From Perca fluviatilis (lineage: Eukaryota > Chordata > Actinopteri > Perciformes > Percidae): DNA of 64,000 bases. The notes under the pieces were generated by a model. The model saw only the letters and a program-made list of their open reading frames with translations. It made no database searches and had not been told where the DNA came from. Positions within the stretch are counted from its first letter, which is position 1; each line of letters starts with the position of its first letter. This document shows positions 12,691 through 25,107 of this stretch, in pieces. The DNA lies in the NCBI RefSeq assembly GCF_010015445.1, contig NC_053112.1:8761403-8825402 (forward strand), in the 5' to 3' direction. The translations under genes were made by a program, and so were the position numbers.

Positions 12691-13191
12691 CCACGACTGA
12701 GCTTAAAAAAAAAAAATGATTGACAGCTTTAAGACACTAACTAATGCAGTCATTTTTTTAAGGGCCAATGCCAAAATAATTTGTTTTCAGACTGAAGTGG
12801 TCTTTAAATTTGACCATTTCCTTGGCAGTCAAGTATTAAAGCTTTAGTGCATAACTTTTTTTATAATAATGAACGTCCGTTACATTCAAACCATTGCCAA
12901 ATGAGTTGCTACAAAGCTAATTAACACACAACTCTTTCTGGATTTCTCAGTATGACTATGCTCAGAAGATTGTGTCGTCCGGCGACTTTCGCACACAGAA
13001 ACTCGAGTGAAGATAATGACTTCTTCTGAAGAGTCCGTCATGTTTGTTTTTTTTAATCCTCCGTGTCCTCCTTGGCTACTAGCAACTGTGTCAAGGAGGG
13101 TTGTCTCTCATATTTTTCTCTATTTTCTCTCTTCTAAATATTGCTGAGGGACATATCGCCTGCATCCCCTTCCGAAATCTACGCCTATTGT

Positions 13192-13667
13192 CAGGGGCGG
13201 ACTGGGACAAAATTCGGCCCTGTCAATTCCGTCCCTTACCGGTCCAATTTCAGACGGGGGACATTATTTGCTTTGTAATTGCAAAAACCAGGCTCACGTC
13301 AGATTATGGCACCAGCAGCATGAGGCACACTTACAGGCTTTCATAATTAAATAATACACACACGCTGGAGCAATTCATAAAACCTTCAAATAAACTACCA
13401 CGGCACCATCTTAGAATAGAATGGAATATGCTTGCATATTTACATACACCAAACTACGGAGACATAGCGGACCAGACGCAAGCGTTTATTTTGAAAAGTA
13501 GAAGCCCGATGGCCCCAGACAGGAGGCTCCAGGCCGCAGCTGTACAGTCTTACATATTGTTGTCAAACTAGTGTGAAAGGCCAGTGTTGCTGCCTTCTTT
13601 TCTTTTTTCCAGCGAGAGTCGACCCGAGAGTGCATCGGCCCGTCTGGCATTTGCCAGTCCGCCTACG
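13192..13667. mobile_element. hAT-like non-autonomous element with 8-bp TSD
   Basis: The left end is CAGGGGCGGACTGG. The right end, CCAGTCCGCCTACG, is its inverted repeat with three mismatches at the outer end. The flanks CCTATTGT (13184-13191) and CCTATGGT (13668-13675) match at 7 of 8 bases. A CAGGGG terminus plus an 8-bp duplication is typical of the hAT superfamily. It lies between the 3' ends of col9a1 and ptp4a1, and I see no transposase. Confidence 0.8.
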
Positions 13668-13675
13668 CCTATGGT

Positions 13676-15682
13676 TTTGAACCAGGTTCATTAGATCATC
13701 AGCTCACAGTTCACAGGGGGGAGCTGCTGCAGACTTTGTCACCAGAAAGTCCTCAGGTCAAACTATACATCAGTATGCACAAGAAGAAGATAAAGAAGAA
13801 AATGATGGCTTTGGGGATGAAAATGCTGGAGGCTGCATATGTAAAATCAAAAATGACCACAGGGTGGCAGCCATACCTTCATTAATCTCAATTTAAATGT
13901 CATGACCAGATTTTCCGTCCGTTGTACAATGTTACTGCTCATTTTTGGTATCTTTTTACAAGAAACTTGACCTTTGAGCGGTTCCCCTTATTTGTTTCTA
14001 ACACTATTTTTTTTAATTTTCTGAATAAAATGTCGTTAATCCGATCTTGAGGCACATTTTAAAAACACAATGTGGATCAAACACCTGACACAAACAACGC
14101 CTGCTGCTGGAACCTGGTTTTACAGCATATTTTACAACAGGGTGTCAGGAAGCTGATGTTTGAAGAGGTTTTTTTTTTTTAAACTTATAAAACACAGTAC
14201 AAAGAAGATAGAGCACCGGGGTGAAAACAATGCACCACAGTAATTTATAGTATCTTTAGTTTAACAACTGTGTGCTTTCTACTTGTATTTTGACTAAAGA
14301 AAACTAGAAAAACTTCATCTGTTGACATTAATCTCCCTTCCTTTTAGAAGACTAACATTTTTCTTCAGATATCTATTCAATTACAACACTAAACCATTTA
14401 CATGTTTTGCTTCCTATCGTTTTGTAAAAGTACATATTACTTTTTAAAAATGACATTTAAAAAGTAGTTTGACAGCTGAGCAAACTCGACTGAGTCGATG
14501 CAGTTGAAAGCTCTGGGAAAAGCTGGTAAGTGGACTTTTGAATTAAGTGAAATGAATTTCCATTTCAGACATAACAAGAATGCATAACCCTTGAAAATAA
14601 CCACCCATTAACTCTTTTCTTTGTTGTTTTTCAGTGTATCATTTAATGTACTCTCACAAGTTGGTGAACAGGTACAACTTTGTCGCTCACGGTACTAAAT
14701 CACACATCCATTGATAGTATAAATAGCCAACCTAATAATAATAATAATAGTACACATTTTCAAATACATAAAATCATCAAGTATCCAAGTCTTAAGTTAC
14801 AGACATCAAATAAAAAGGCATACAAAATATCGCAGACGTTGGAAGTCCAGTTTGAAGCAAAAAATAAACTTAAAAATAAAAAATAAAAATCACATTTTGG
14901 ACATGGCAGTTAATTAGTAAACAGAAGGTTTAATAGAGAAAATAAAAAAAGTACGAGTTCCCAGACTTTCAATTGACAAATATTGCAACAATGAAGCATT
15001 TTATATTAAAAAATTGTTACTGAAAGGGCTTATGTGAGTGTAAGACTTCCTGCACAAGACAAAGGCAACGATTTTTTTGTTGTTCCGAGTAGAAAAATGA
15101 AACACCTTTTCCAAATGGCAGCGGGGGGGGTCGACCCCCCGCCTCCATTGCCTTTGTTCCACTTCGATTGTAAGGCATTTATGGATGAACCATCTGATCT
15201 GAAGGAAGGCGTACCTCTTTCTAGTCAGTCTTGAAACGGAACAGTAAAATTGAACGGGGTACATAATTTGCTCACGTGAAATTAAAAATGTTTGTTTTGA
15301 GAACATTCTCAGGCGATGTTAACGCACTTGCCAATCCAAAATCTTTGGGCTTTTTGCAGAAAAAACAATTAATCCAACATCTTACAATGATACACGACTC
15401 AGCGCTGCCCTTCCTAACGTTTTTTTTTTTTTTTTTTTTTTTTCCTTCATCTCGGGCACATGAAGAGAAAACACGGTGATCCCGGTTCACACAACTCATT
15501 TTTCTTTTCTTTTTTTGTTTGACACTTGATATTGAACCTTGAAAGGGAAGAGGGCAGTTTAATTACCGAGCATGGTTTTCCAAAGTAAAGAACTTCAACA
15601 CAACGACTTAGAAAACAAGCCTGCCAGGTAATAAGCTAGCGAGTTTGGATTGAATGGGGCGGGCTTGGCTCAGGGCTTGGCT
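13676..15682 (-). other. Probable ptp4a1 3'UTR and intergenic spacer
   Basis: This is AT-rich DNA directly downstream of the ptp4a1 stop codon. PRL-1 transcripts usually have long 3'UTRs, so much of it may be transcribed on the minus strand. No clear AATAAA on that strand outside repeats was found, so the mRNA end is undetermined. A run of 24 T lies at 15420-15443. No open frame here shows a recognisable product. Confidence 0.4.
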
Positions 15683-18600
15683 CTACTGGATGCAGCAGTT
15701 ATTGCGATGGCCGTTGGAATCTTTGAAGCGCAGGCGCATCTTAGGACGATATTTCTCCAGGTAGAACAGCTGTTTGCTGTTGAACGCTCCTCGACGCTTC
15801 CTGGAAGAAACAACGGGACACTCATTCAGCTCAGGTCGACAGATGACATCACAAGATCATTTAGTATCTCTGTAGCACTGTGAGAAGATCCTTGATTAAA
15901 ATGTAATTTGAGACACGAAAAGTGAAGTTATCCACCTTTTTTTTAGCCGTTTTCTACATCATGATTATTGGTGTAAATAATGAGACAATATACATTTGTC
16001 TACCATCAGAAATTATGTCATGCCAATTTGTTTTAACCTATTGAGATATTGCTACTTACATAATGACACAAAAGACACATTTTTACACATTTGGACAATG
16101 TTGCAAATCACTAAGCGGGACAACTTTGGATGTTTATATTATTGCTGAAGTACTTTGGTTTGTCTGGTTTTTAATTGCCTGAATTGGTCAAAAACAGACA
16201 TTTCCATGTGGTTATTTAACCCATATACAATACCTCAGTTGATTTCCAAGCATATGTAGTATATCAAGATATACTTCGTAATATCAAATTATATAAACTA
16301 GTGCAGTGCTCGTTGAAAACAGGCCGACTTCTTGGCCTGCGGTACTGCTGCTTGCAGCTTTCTCAAGAACCGCCCATCTAAACAACTTCACACTCGACAC
16401 TGCAATACACATGCCATGACAAAGTTGCGTCCCCTAGCAATGCAAGAGAACGTGCATCATTTTCTAACAGCTAGCTATTTGGGAACAGGCTATTTCCGAG
16501 ATCAAAAGCGTGCAGAAAGTTACACCGCGGTTGCTGGAAATGTTTTGAGTTTGCTACAATGTGACATCTCCGGTTTCGCTTTCTTAAATCTGTTCTTGAA
16601 GGTTCTGTAGTGAGCGATGGAGAGCGAGCTGTACCCAGCATGCCGTTGGGCGGCCCCCATCTCAATATACTTTTTTGTGATTACCAGAGGAGAAATTCAG
16701 GTGTAGAATACAGTGAAAGTGGTGGTAAACTGGTGGTGAAATACAGTGTGTACAAAACGAGTCAGACCCTTTTTAGTTAGATTGCAACGTCATAAGATGT
16801 CAGCCATATCACTATCTTCTAACCCTAATATGTAGCCAGTTAACATCAACATGCCCAAACGTCTGCATTTTCAACCTTATTCATGTAACTTTCTACGAAC
16901 ATCCGAATATTACTTCAAAGCCAACATGTAGGATCTCAAACTATTTCGAGCTCTGACGCATTACATACTTTAAAAGGCACTACGTCCACTCCTCCTCCTA
17001 CTGAATCGCTCTCATTCACTCTCTGACATCTCAGCTATTTACAGTTAGGATGACTCATCCCTCCCTGCTTTATGTACCACGCAAAACCTTCAGTTTCTGT
17101 CAGAAACATGTCTAACAGAAAAGCAGGAAGATCTTGAAGTCAGTGGTCGGACAAAACACCGGTACGGCCAAATATTATCAGGCAGGTTGAGCTTTTCACA
17201 GGTATACTGGTAGGTGTGCATGTGGCGATAACAACGCTGCGTGTCTGAGGGAGTGTAGGGTCTTAAGTACGTAGTATATCCCCTAGTGAGCACTGACACA
17301 AGTTCACCCCCCCCCCCCACCCCCCACCCCCCAACTGTTAAATGTACAGCTCAGTACACGTCCTGGTCACAATAACTTTTTTTCAAATTGAATTTAAGAA
17401 ATGTTTGTGCGTTTATGTTAAAAAACAAAAGAATTTTGGGGCAAAGTCCACGGTTGGATTGCAGCAAAAGACTTGTGTCTATTTGTTTTCTGTCTACCTC
17501 TAAACTGCCATATCTAGGGAGGTGGAAGTTTCCCAAAAACAATCTTATAAACAATATAATATTTCTTGTCTTTTATTCTTTTAAGACTGGTCTTTTCTAC
17601 GCTGTACAGGATTTTATACATCAAATAGTTTTTTATTTGTTGTTTAAATAACCTGATGTTTTTTATAGGGGTGTTCAGAAAAATCGATTCACATTCGAAT
17701 TGCGATTCAAACTCTACCGATTCAAAATCGATTCATACTTTTTACATTTTTTTAACTCTTATGTCTACTGCAATCACATGGGAAAAGTAACTACATTTAC
17801 ATACTGTGAATCGTTTTTTGAATCGAGAATCGTTTTTGAATTGAAAATAGATATTGAATCGGGACATTTTCTGAATCGTGCACCCCCTAGTTTTTTTAAT
17901 GACTGACTGGCTTGTTTTGTGAAGCACTTTGTAACATGGAGTTTGAAATGTGCTCTATAAATAAAGATGATATATTATAAATAAATACAAAGAGTATTCG
18001 CAGGTATATCCTCTGCCGGTATCAGCATTTTTGAATCATTCTGGTCAAAGCTTTTCACAGTCACGTGTCCCACTTACTGTCGAATGAACTGGACAGCATC
18101 TTCATATTTCATCCCACATTCAATCAAGGCGAGCGCGACCAGAACAGGAGCTCTGCAGGGAAGGAAAAAGGAAGTAAGGAAATAACTTGCATTTTATTTA
18201 CATTGCCCTGTTCATTTGAAACTACTGTTTCAGTGCTACTGTCTGGTTTCATCTATTATCAGAGAGACAGTTCAATCTGAGACCAAAAACTTCAATCGGC
18301 AAAGTTTTAAAACCTTCATATTTGTGATTAAAAGCCTGTATATAAAACCGAGCCGTATGTTTAAGAGGAGTTCAGGGAGTGGATATTATTCAGCCATTTC
18401 TGAACCTAAAGGTCAGTTGAAAGCCGACGGGATGAAAACAGAACCTGTTTGGCAGGTTGTCTAAACTAAGCAAACACACGGGACACAAAGCGACTGAGTT
18501 CACGTACGGCAACATACAAGAAAATCTACTCGACGGCTGTTTGGTTTCACATTTTTTTGGTTTGTTTTTCAAGCCACGATAGATGACACACTTTGTTTTT

Positions 18601-18745
18601 CATAATTTTGAAACTCTGACTCAACAAGATATCACTGAATGAAGCAATCTACCAACTTCTTATCTAATCTTCACCATCTAATTTTACATGTCCTTAAAAT
18701 GACATTTGTGTAAAAGTAATGGCTTCTAATAACTGCATGAAACAG

Positions 18746-18806
<61 letters not shown>

Positions 18807-21132
18807 CCTCTAACGCTGGGTTTTACCGGCAGCTTTGTACAATTGCAACTCCGCTGGCGCTCAAACTCAGAGTCAACTTTGGTGAACGGACGGGGGCTCT
18901 TCTGTGGTAATTTAGAGCCAGATGTATTATAAGACCAACCAGGTCAGATTCCGTCTACTGTGCTGCTGCCCTGCACTGGTGACCGATATTGCGAGACAAG
19001 TTTTACCTCGACGAGAAGTCTCGTCACATTTTAATCTCGAGATCTCGTCACACCTCTATTATTTATGTATATCACCACGGTGCATATGTACATTACTCTG
19101 TGCTTTACCGCTTTTTTGCATTTCTGGTTAGATGCCAAACTGCATTTTGTTGTCTCACAACCTCGGTTGGTACTCTGTGCAATGACAAAGTTGAATCTAA
19201 TCTAAAGAGCAGGAAATTCTCACATTTGAGAAACTGGAAACAGAATCTTTGACATTTATTCATTGATAAATGACTAAAACAATTGATCATCAAAAGTGTA
19301 ATTTATTCTCAGTCACCTACAAATTACTGGTTTCAGCACCAACTTGTTCAGTATCAGAGGATGTACAGAGCGGAGGAAATGTCAAGAGTATGAGCTGCCA
19401 CATCCCGACCAATAGAAATCATGTGTGAAATATGATCCCGTATGATAAGAACATAATACTTTAATCCCTGTGACAGCAAGCGCTCACCTCCCCAGCCCTG
19501 CCACACAGTGGACAGCGATGCAGCAGCCGGGCTCCTCCCTGAACTTTAGCTTCAGCAGGTTCAGCCAATCATCAACGATCTGGTTGGAGGGAGGAGCTCC
19601 ATCGTCAAACGGCCAATCCTGGAAGAGAAGAGGGGGAAATGACGTCGCCTGCCCAGCTTCTTGGAAACCAAAACAAAGGAAGTGTGAGGGCCGAACCAGC
19701 TGCAGGGAAACGAAAATGTTGTTGTAGGGGAGGGGGGGGGAGGAGTGGTCAGACTCGGAAGGGGCTTTCTGTCTGTGTCAGTGTGCCATTTGACAGTTTA
19801 TGGATTTCTTTTAGTAGCTACACATTAAGCTATTCTGTAAAATATTAAACAAAGCCTCTGGTTCTTATGCCATTAAATAAATATGTAAAAACAGTGGCGT
19901 GTTGCTGAATCTCTTTAAAAAAAAAAGAAATTAAAAAAAAAGGGCAAAAAGCCACTGGTTGGAATATAATTCAATTTGTGCTGCAACAATTCGTTAATTA
20001 ATCGCTTAATCAAATCAACAGAAAATCATCTGACAACTGTTTTGATACTTGATTAGTCGTTTAGTGCAGTTATGAAGCAACACTGCAGAAACTTTGTAAA
20101 GATTTAGGATTTTTATCATTGTAAATTGAATATATTTAGATTTTTTAATTGTTCAGCTGTACTGATTCCAGGGTTTCCCACACATAGACTAATTTGTGGC
20201 AGTGCGCCACACAATCAACACCGGCCGCCACACGTGCGTTTCGTTATAAATTTTTTTTTTACACAAATTGCTTTCTAATCTGTGGGAAAGACTGGATTTA
20301 TCACTAATGTTTTGAAATACATTCACACTGCCCTCCCTTGGCTGCTCGTTGTTTTTAAAGCAAGGTTTTTGGCATTGTAAGTGTAAAAACAACATTAAAT
20401 CGAAGGATAAAGTCACAATGTTGGCAACAGGGACAAGGTCTGTTATGCATCTTTATTAACAGAACATTTTACATAACACTGTAAGAAAAGAGAAGGATAA
20501 AACTGAACAGGCATGTTCAGGAAACACCGAGCGGAGAGAAAAAAGGGCAAAAAAAACCCCACATTCAGTTTGGTTCGATGCACCGACAGTTAGGAAGGTT
20601 TCAGGGCTTGAACTCACCAGAACTTGGATTCCCTCTTTGACCACCAGGGTGGCATCATAGGTGGCCTCACAAACTCTCACGACGGTGGTAACTCCATATT
20701 TCTTCAGCTCCTGTAAAAATGCGTTGCAGGATTTATTAGAAAGCTACTTCAAAAACACAAGTACACAAGCAATAAAACTTGATTTAAAGTCTCAAATGTG
20801 ACCTAAATTACAGTTTATCTTCTGCCGAAACATTTATTTCCAGAGGACCTCTCATGTTTTATTATCTTCCATTATTCAAAAATATTTCCCATCACATCAT
20901 CTTTGTCTGATTGTGTCCCTAACGTGAACATGCAGTTCAATGTTAAACTTGTCAACTAAACTTCGTAAATGCCCCTTGGATCTGGCTGAGCAAATTTTAA
21001 CTTTCAACCAATGACACGGAGGCTCACCTCGATGAACTTGTTCAGGGTGGCGTTGGTGGGATTGTGGGTAATGAGGAACCTCATGTTTTTGTAGGTGATC
21101 TCCACGGGGGCCGGTCTGTTCATACGAGCCAT
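15683..21132 (-). CDS. ptp4a1: Protein tyrosine phosphatase type IVA 1 (PRL-1), complete
   Basis: This is a small prenylated dual-specificity-type phosphatase at the plasma membrane and endosomes, also known to bind CNNM magnesium transporters. Coding exons in order of translation are 21132-21028, 20710-20618, 19618-19488, 18152-18078 and 15800-15683. All have AG/GT borders and the phases agree. The product is 173 residues, the usual PRL length. Visible landmarks are [20 protein letters not shown] at the N-terminus, VRVCEATYD with the redox-partner cysteine, WPFDDGAPP with the general-acid aspartate, and the signature loop HCVAGLGR (HCX5R) split by the intron at its final Arg. A basic stretch, PKMRLRFK, precedes the farnesylation box CCIQ at the end. 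CCIQ identifies PTP4A1 (from memory, PTP4A2 and PTP4A3 end CCVQ and CCVM). The gene is tail to tail with col9a1. Confidence 0.97.
17666..17889. mobile_element. MITE with TAGGGGTG termini
   Basis: The ends TAGGGGTG and CACCCCCTA are inverted. The interior is a series of AATCGATTC and GAATCG motifs that fold on themselves. It lies in the ptp4a1 intron between 15800 and 18078. It is followed at about 17915-17965 by an L2-type 3' tail (GTGCTCTATAAATAAAG). Confidence 0.72.
18749..18804 (+). repeat. (GA)n microsatellite
   Basis: A pure GA dinucleotide run of 28 units lies in the ptp4a1 intron between 18152 and 19488. Confidence 0.97.
19085..19210 (+). mobile_element. Rex1-like LINE 3' tail, copy A
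   Basis: CTGGTTAGATGCCAAACTGC, then CTGTGCAATGACAAAGTTGA and ATCTAATCTAA, match the 3' end at 44500-44575. This is the usual end of fish Rex1-type retroposons. It is an isolated, truncated tail in a ptp4a1 intron. Confidence 0.7.
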
Positions 21133-21703
21133 TGTGACAACGTAAAAAAAAATATATATATAACAAAACCAAAAAGTCTTTCGAGGAGAAAAACACTAAT
21201 GTAAACAGTTAAAACTCGGAGGGAATGTCAAACAAAAATGTCCAACGAGATTCTAGAAGCAGAAATCTTCTGTTCTTCTTCGAAGTTGGCAAAAAAAAAA
21301 CCAAAGGCTGCGACAGGCAAATGCGGAAATTTAGGGAGTTGGTGGCCGAAAAAAGGGCGGACAATCAGAAAACAACTCAAAACCCTTTCCTTTGGAATAA
21401 AAGAAAAGAAAAAGGAAGAAAAAAAAAACAAGGCTGGTTCCACCTTGATTCGGGCCAGGCGGAAGCCGACGAGGGCAGTGTGCAGCGAGTGGAGTTACCC
21501 CATCCAGGCCGAGTTGTCGCTGGTTCTGGGAGGTGTCCCGGTCCTGCCAACTTTCCGGGGTCCCTCCTGTGGCTCAAGTGCGTTGGATCGATGGCGAGTT
21601 TGGCTGTTCACTCGTCTGCATAGGCAGCGTGCTGAGCCTGGCAGTAGTCCCCACTGCCCTTCAGAAACTCCATAAATGTGTGACCCAGAACACCACAGAA
21701 CTG
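21133..21703 (-). promoter_or_regulatory. ptp4a1: Probable ptp4a1 5'UTR exon with upstream ORFs
   Basis: Upstream of the start codon, the minus strand runs for about 570 nt to a good splice acceptor (pyrimidine-rich stretch ending TGTCCTGCAG, just above 21703). The block is richer in GC at 21430-21680 than the surrounding DNA. Reading 5' to 3', it holds a 21-codon ORF (21673-21608), an overlapping short ORF starting inside it, and a minimal ATG-GGG-TAA unit. A leader of this size with upstream ORFs fits PRL mRNAs, whose translation is reported to be restrained by an upstream ORF. The exon borders are inferred. Confidence 0.55.
21608..21673 (-). CDS. Upstream ORF of 21 codons in the ptp4a1 leader
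   Basis: The ORF runs ATG to TGA on the minus strand. It begins MEFLKGSGDYCQ and ends HAAYADE, and lies about 475 nt 5' of the phosphatase start. The bases before the ATG (TTT at -3 to -1) are a weak initiation context, with G at +4. The position agrees with the published magnesium-responsive upstream ORF in PRL-1 and PRL-2 mRNAs (known from the literature, peptide not compared here). That it is translated is an inference. Confidence 0.5.
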   Translation of the reverse strand: MEFLKGSGDYCQAQHAAYADE

Positions 21704-21914
21704 CTGCAGGACACAGAGGGAGACAAGCAGGATGAAGAGGTTTTTAAAAGCACTGGTTTGACACACAACACAAAGGGCTTCTGTTGAGGCTTGATGTGTT
21801 AACAACAAAGAACAGCTAATGGTACGCCTTGTATTTTTTTTTTTTTTTACATGTTTTTTCTTGTTCCCATGAAAAACTATTAAGTTTGATGGCAGAAAAT
21901 GTTTTGGCAATCTG

Positions 21915-22215
21915 TGACTTTTTACTTTTTTGATAATCTGTTAATTGATTTGGTTAATTGGTTAAAACAATTCTCTGAATCCAGTTTTATAAATGTGAAT
22001 ATTTTCTAGTTTTCTTCTCTCCTCTGTGACAGTAAACTGAATATATTTGAGTTGTGGCCAAAACAAGACATTTGAGGACGTCATCTTGGACTCTGATCGA
22101 CCCTTTTCTCAATTTTCTGTCATTTTATAGGCCAAACAACTAGGCTAAATCGATTAATCAAGAAATAACGACAGATCAATCGATAATAAAAAGGATTGTT
22201 AGTTGCAGCCTGAGT
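21915..22215 (-). repeat. Dispersed teleost repeat, reverse copy
   Basis: The segment has GTGAATATTTTCTAGTTTTC, CTCTGTGACAGTAAACTGAA, AACAAGACATTTGAGGACG, ATTTTATAGGCCAAACAAC and then AATCGATTAATC. Clear relatives lie at 32045-32378 (same strand) and 43525-43745 (opposite strand). It has no coding capacity. Confidence 0.82.
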
Positions 22216-22229
22216 CACAAGTTCCCAAA

Positions 22230-22475
22230 AGTCATGGTGACATTTTCAAAATGTCTTATTTTGTTCGACCCGACAGTCCCAAAACCAAAGAGACTCAGTT
22301 TACCATCATAGACGAGTAAGAAAACCAGAAAATATTCACATTTGAGAACCTGGAACAAAGGGATTTTTGACGTTTAAAAATTTTATCAATATTGTTGCTG
22401 ATTTGTTCATCAATCAATTGATCGACTTATGACTCACGAGTCAATTATCAATCGAAATACTAAAAATTGTCTTGT
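22230..22475 (+). repeat. Dispersed teleost repeat, forward copy facing 21915-22215
   Basis: This is a diverged copy of the same family in the opposite orientation (CTCAGTTTACCATCATAGAC, GAAAATATTCACATTTGAGA, CAATCAATTGATCGAC). The two copies form an inverted pair with a short spacer upstream of the ptp4a1 leader exon. Confidence 0.65.
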
Positions 22476-23539
22476 TACAGCTTTAGAAATATGAAATTTT
22501 TTCAATTTTCAATTTCAATTCTATTTCAAAATAGACTGAATACATTTCTGTATTGTCACACGGTTGCATCACACACACCACAGGCACCTTCCTGCATGCG
22601 TATGACTAACGCCACTGTAACTGTAAATATTTGCCGGGATACTGAAACTGCATCTCGGGTCATATTTCAGACTCAAAGAATCCAGAACTGCAACTTTACA
22701 TCAATGTTAAATATCTGACAAGAATTAAAGAGACCAAAGTCTTTGTCGAGTGTTTCTTTAAATGGTTTTAAGAGTTTACTGCAACTCCTGCTTTCCTACA
22801 CAGCCACCACAAAACCCTGCCAGAAATAAAAAATGTAAGCTAATAGGCCTAATAATAATTAACTCTCTGCATTTATATTTGTGTGAATGCTGATTCATCA
22901 GCATTCGCAGTATTGTTATGCGATTTTTCCGTACGATTTCCGCTCGCCTACTACTTCTGCATACTTTCAGCTACAAAAACCATTCAAATATCAAAATGTG
23001 CAGCTCGTTTAGGACAATTGTGTTTGTATTCAACTTTTTCCTACCATTTATAGTTTTTAAAATTAAGCTTTTTTTTCTTTTTACACTGAAAGTCAATGGA
23101 GCAATCTTCACATCCTCTTCAGGCTTCTTCCACTTCTAAATGCTACTCTTCCCACATACTTTCACCTTCAGACGTCTTTCAAACTTTAAACTAGTCACAA
23201 AACATTCAGCTATTAGAAAATGATTCAACTTTTTGATATCTTTTACAGTTCAACTAGCAATTCAGTGTAGCGACAGCTTTAAAAAAATAAACTTAATTCA
23301 CTTATTCCACTTTTGTTTGATACATTATTGGTACCATTCACATTTTCAATGAAATTCATACAAAAACCATTCCCACCTTTCCAATTATTCTCACTACTTC
23401 AGCTTTAGCATTAGCAATTCAGCATTCACAAGCATTTTCTGCAGGAAGTAACACAAATTACACTGAAAACAGATGCAATTCACAGTGGTTTAGAACAATG
23501 TATGACATGAAGTCATACAAAGATGTGTGCAAAATTAGC
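22476..23539. other. ptp4a1 upstream/intron DNA, nothing recognised
   Basis: This is AT-rich DNA with no convincing gene, splice-bordered exon or defined element. Open frames at 22467-22718 and 22918-23139 have low-complexity composition only. Confidence 0.5.
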
Positions 23540-23900
23540 ATGTGAGCAAGGGCTTGGTGATATGACAAGGGCTTGGTGATATGACAATGTGCATCGTCAA
23601 AACGATATAAAAATGTCCATCGCATTATATTTTTCTATATTGTGTCTATCGCAATGTTGAAAAACCTGCGACTGAACTGCATTATTGCAATATTTAATGC
23701 CCCTTTACGTTCCGATTCTTGCATCTTATGTTCATTTCGCACTAAAGTTCTTAATAAAATATGAAAATACTTTTTATATTAATTAATTAAAAAAAAATAA
23801 TTTAACTACCAGAAAACATGCTATATTGTGGTATATATCGCGGTATGAAGTGACCTATATCAGGATAGAAGAGTTTTTGGCCATATAGCCAAGACCTGGC
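23540..23900. mobile_element. MITE with GGCTTGGTGATATG-type ends
   Basis: The left end GGGCTTGGTGATATGAC (present twice in tandem at about 23549-23585) is mirrored by GGCCATATAGCCAAGACCT at the right. Internal inverted motifs are ATCGTCAAAACGATAT and GGTATATATCGCGGTATGA. Exact target duplication was not resolved. Confidence 0.65.
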
Positions 23901-25107
23901 ACTATCCACTGCTAGGGTGTGAGGAGTTTGATTCCCATACTGAACAGGTGTAGACAGAAGGTGTCTTTGAAAAGAGCTTCCAACGAAATATGAGGGACTG
24001 GGATGAAAATTAAAAAAATAAAAAGGGCAAAAATGAGTAGGTTATATAAAGTAAAACTGCAGCCCCGTGTAATATCTTACCTAATGGCTGCTGCCGGTGT
24101 ACAATAGGAAGGATGTGTCATTTCTGACATCTAGGTCATATCTGTGGAAGCTGAGCTCACCATGAGGCCCTCAGCGGGGCTTTAACATACACTCTGTTAT
24201 TATCACCATCATCATCATAAATCTGACTCACTGCCATTTAGATCCTAATGTTTTTGCCCTTTACACCCTTGAGAAGGATGTGATTGAAAATGCCTACTTA
24301 CTGGACATGTTTTTTTCCAGCTTATGCTCCAAATACTAAAAACACTAAGCTGTTCAGTATGCTTTGTTAATCCGGTGTTTTTTTGGCTGAAAAACTGCAT
24401 TTGGTAGAAAATCATTACATAGTGAACAAAAGGATGCGACTAAATGACAAAGAGGGATATGATGTAAAAAGACAAAAGAGGTGAGAGGCATGAAAGTAGT
24501 CATTTAAATGGATGACATGTTGCATTATAGTATACAGGCTTTAAAGTGTCCTTTGTGTGAGGTGAGCTGGGCGCCATCATTTAACGTTAGAGGCCTATAG
24601 GCACTGTCAGAAGCTGGGAGATGGACAATATACACATCGCTTTAAGGTGACAAACACGACGCCTCGTTAACGTTGCAGACAGGTACTCCGTGTGGGAAAT
24701 CACAAAGAAAATGTCATTTCTATTTTTGACTTATTTCACGTAAAAATGCGTCGATTTTATCCGAGAAAAACTTCCGAGTGACTAACGTTAGCCAAGACCA
24801 GCCCGTGCTGCGCATCCCGGACAGCAGCTTCCTAGCCATGACGAACATCATGCAAACCGTTAACTACGCTTAAGTAACCGGGACAAATACCCGTTCAGTC
24901 AGTTCATGTTACAGTTAAGTAAAAGATTTAATATTAATCGTCTTGAGTCAAGGAAATATTAAACCGGGTTTTGTGCCGAGAAGGCCGTGATTTTCACCGA
25001 AGAAAAACGTGAAGGCCAGTTGGTAACGTTAACGATATGCGTTCTGATTTAGAACACAAACCGCTGGAATGAGAACAAAATGGCAGCCACAAAAACACGT
25101 TACTTAC
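23901..25107. other. Non-coding DNA upstream of the ptp4a1 leader
   Basis: I see no exon or defined element. The part from 24550 to 25107 becomes richer in CpG (ACGCCTCGTTAACG, GCGCATCCCGG), as expected next to a vertebrate promoter. Confidence 0.4.

Noticed and set aside
15420..15443. T run as a processed pseudogene tail on the minus strand
   Set aside because: No intronless coding remnant lies next to it; it is just a homopolymer in the ptp4a1 downstream region.
21225..21675. Plus-strand frames of 132 and 145 codons
   Set aside because: They lie opposite the ptp4a1 leader, contain low-complexity Lys/Arg text and have no domain or splice support.
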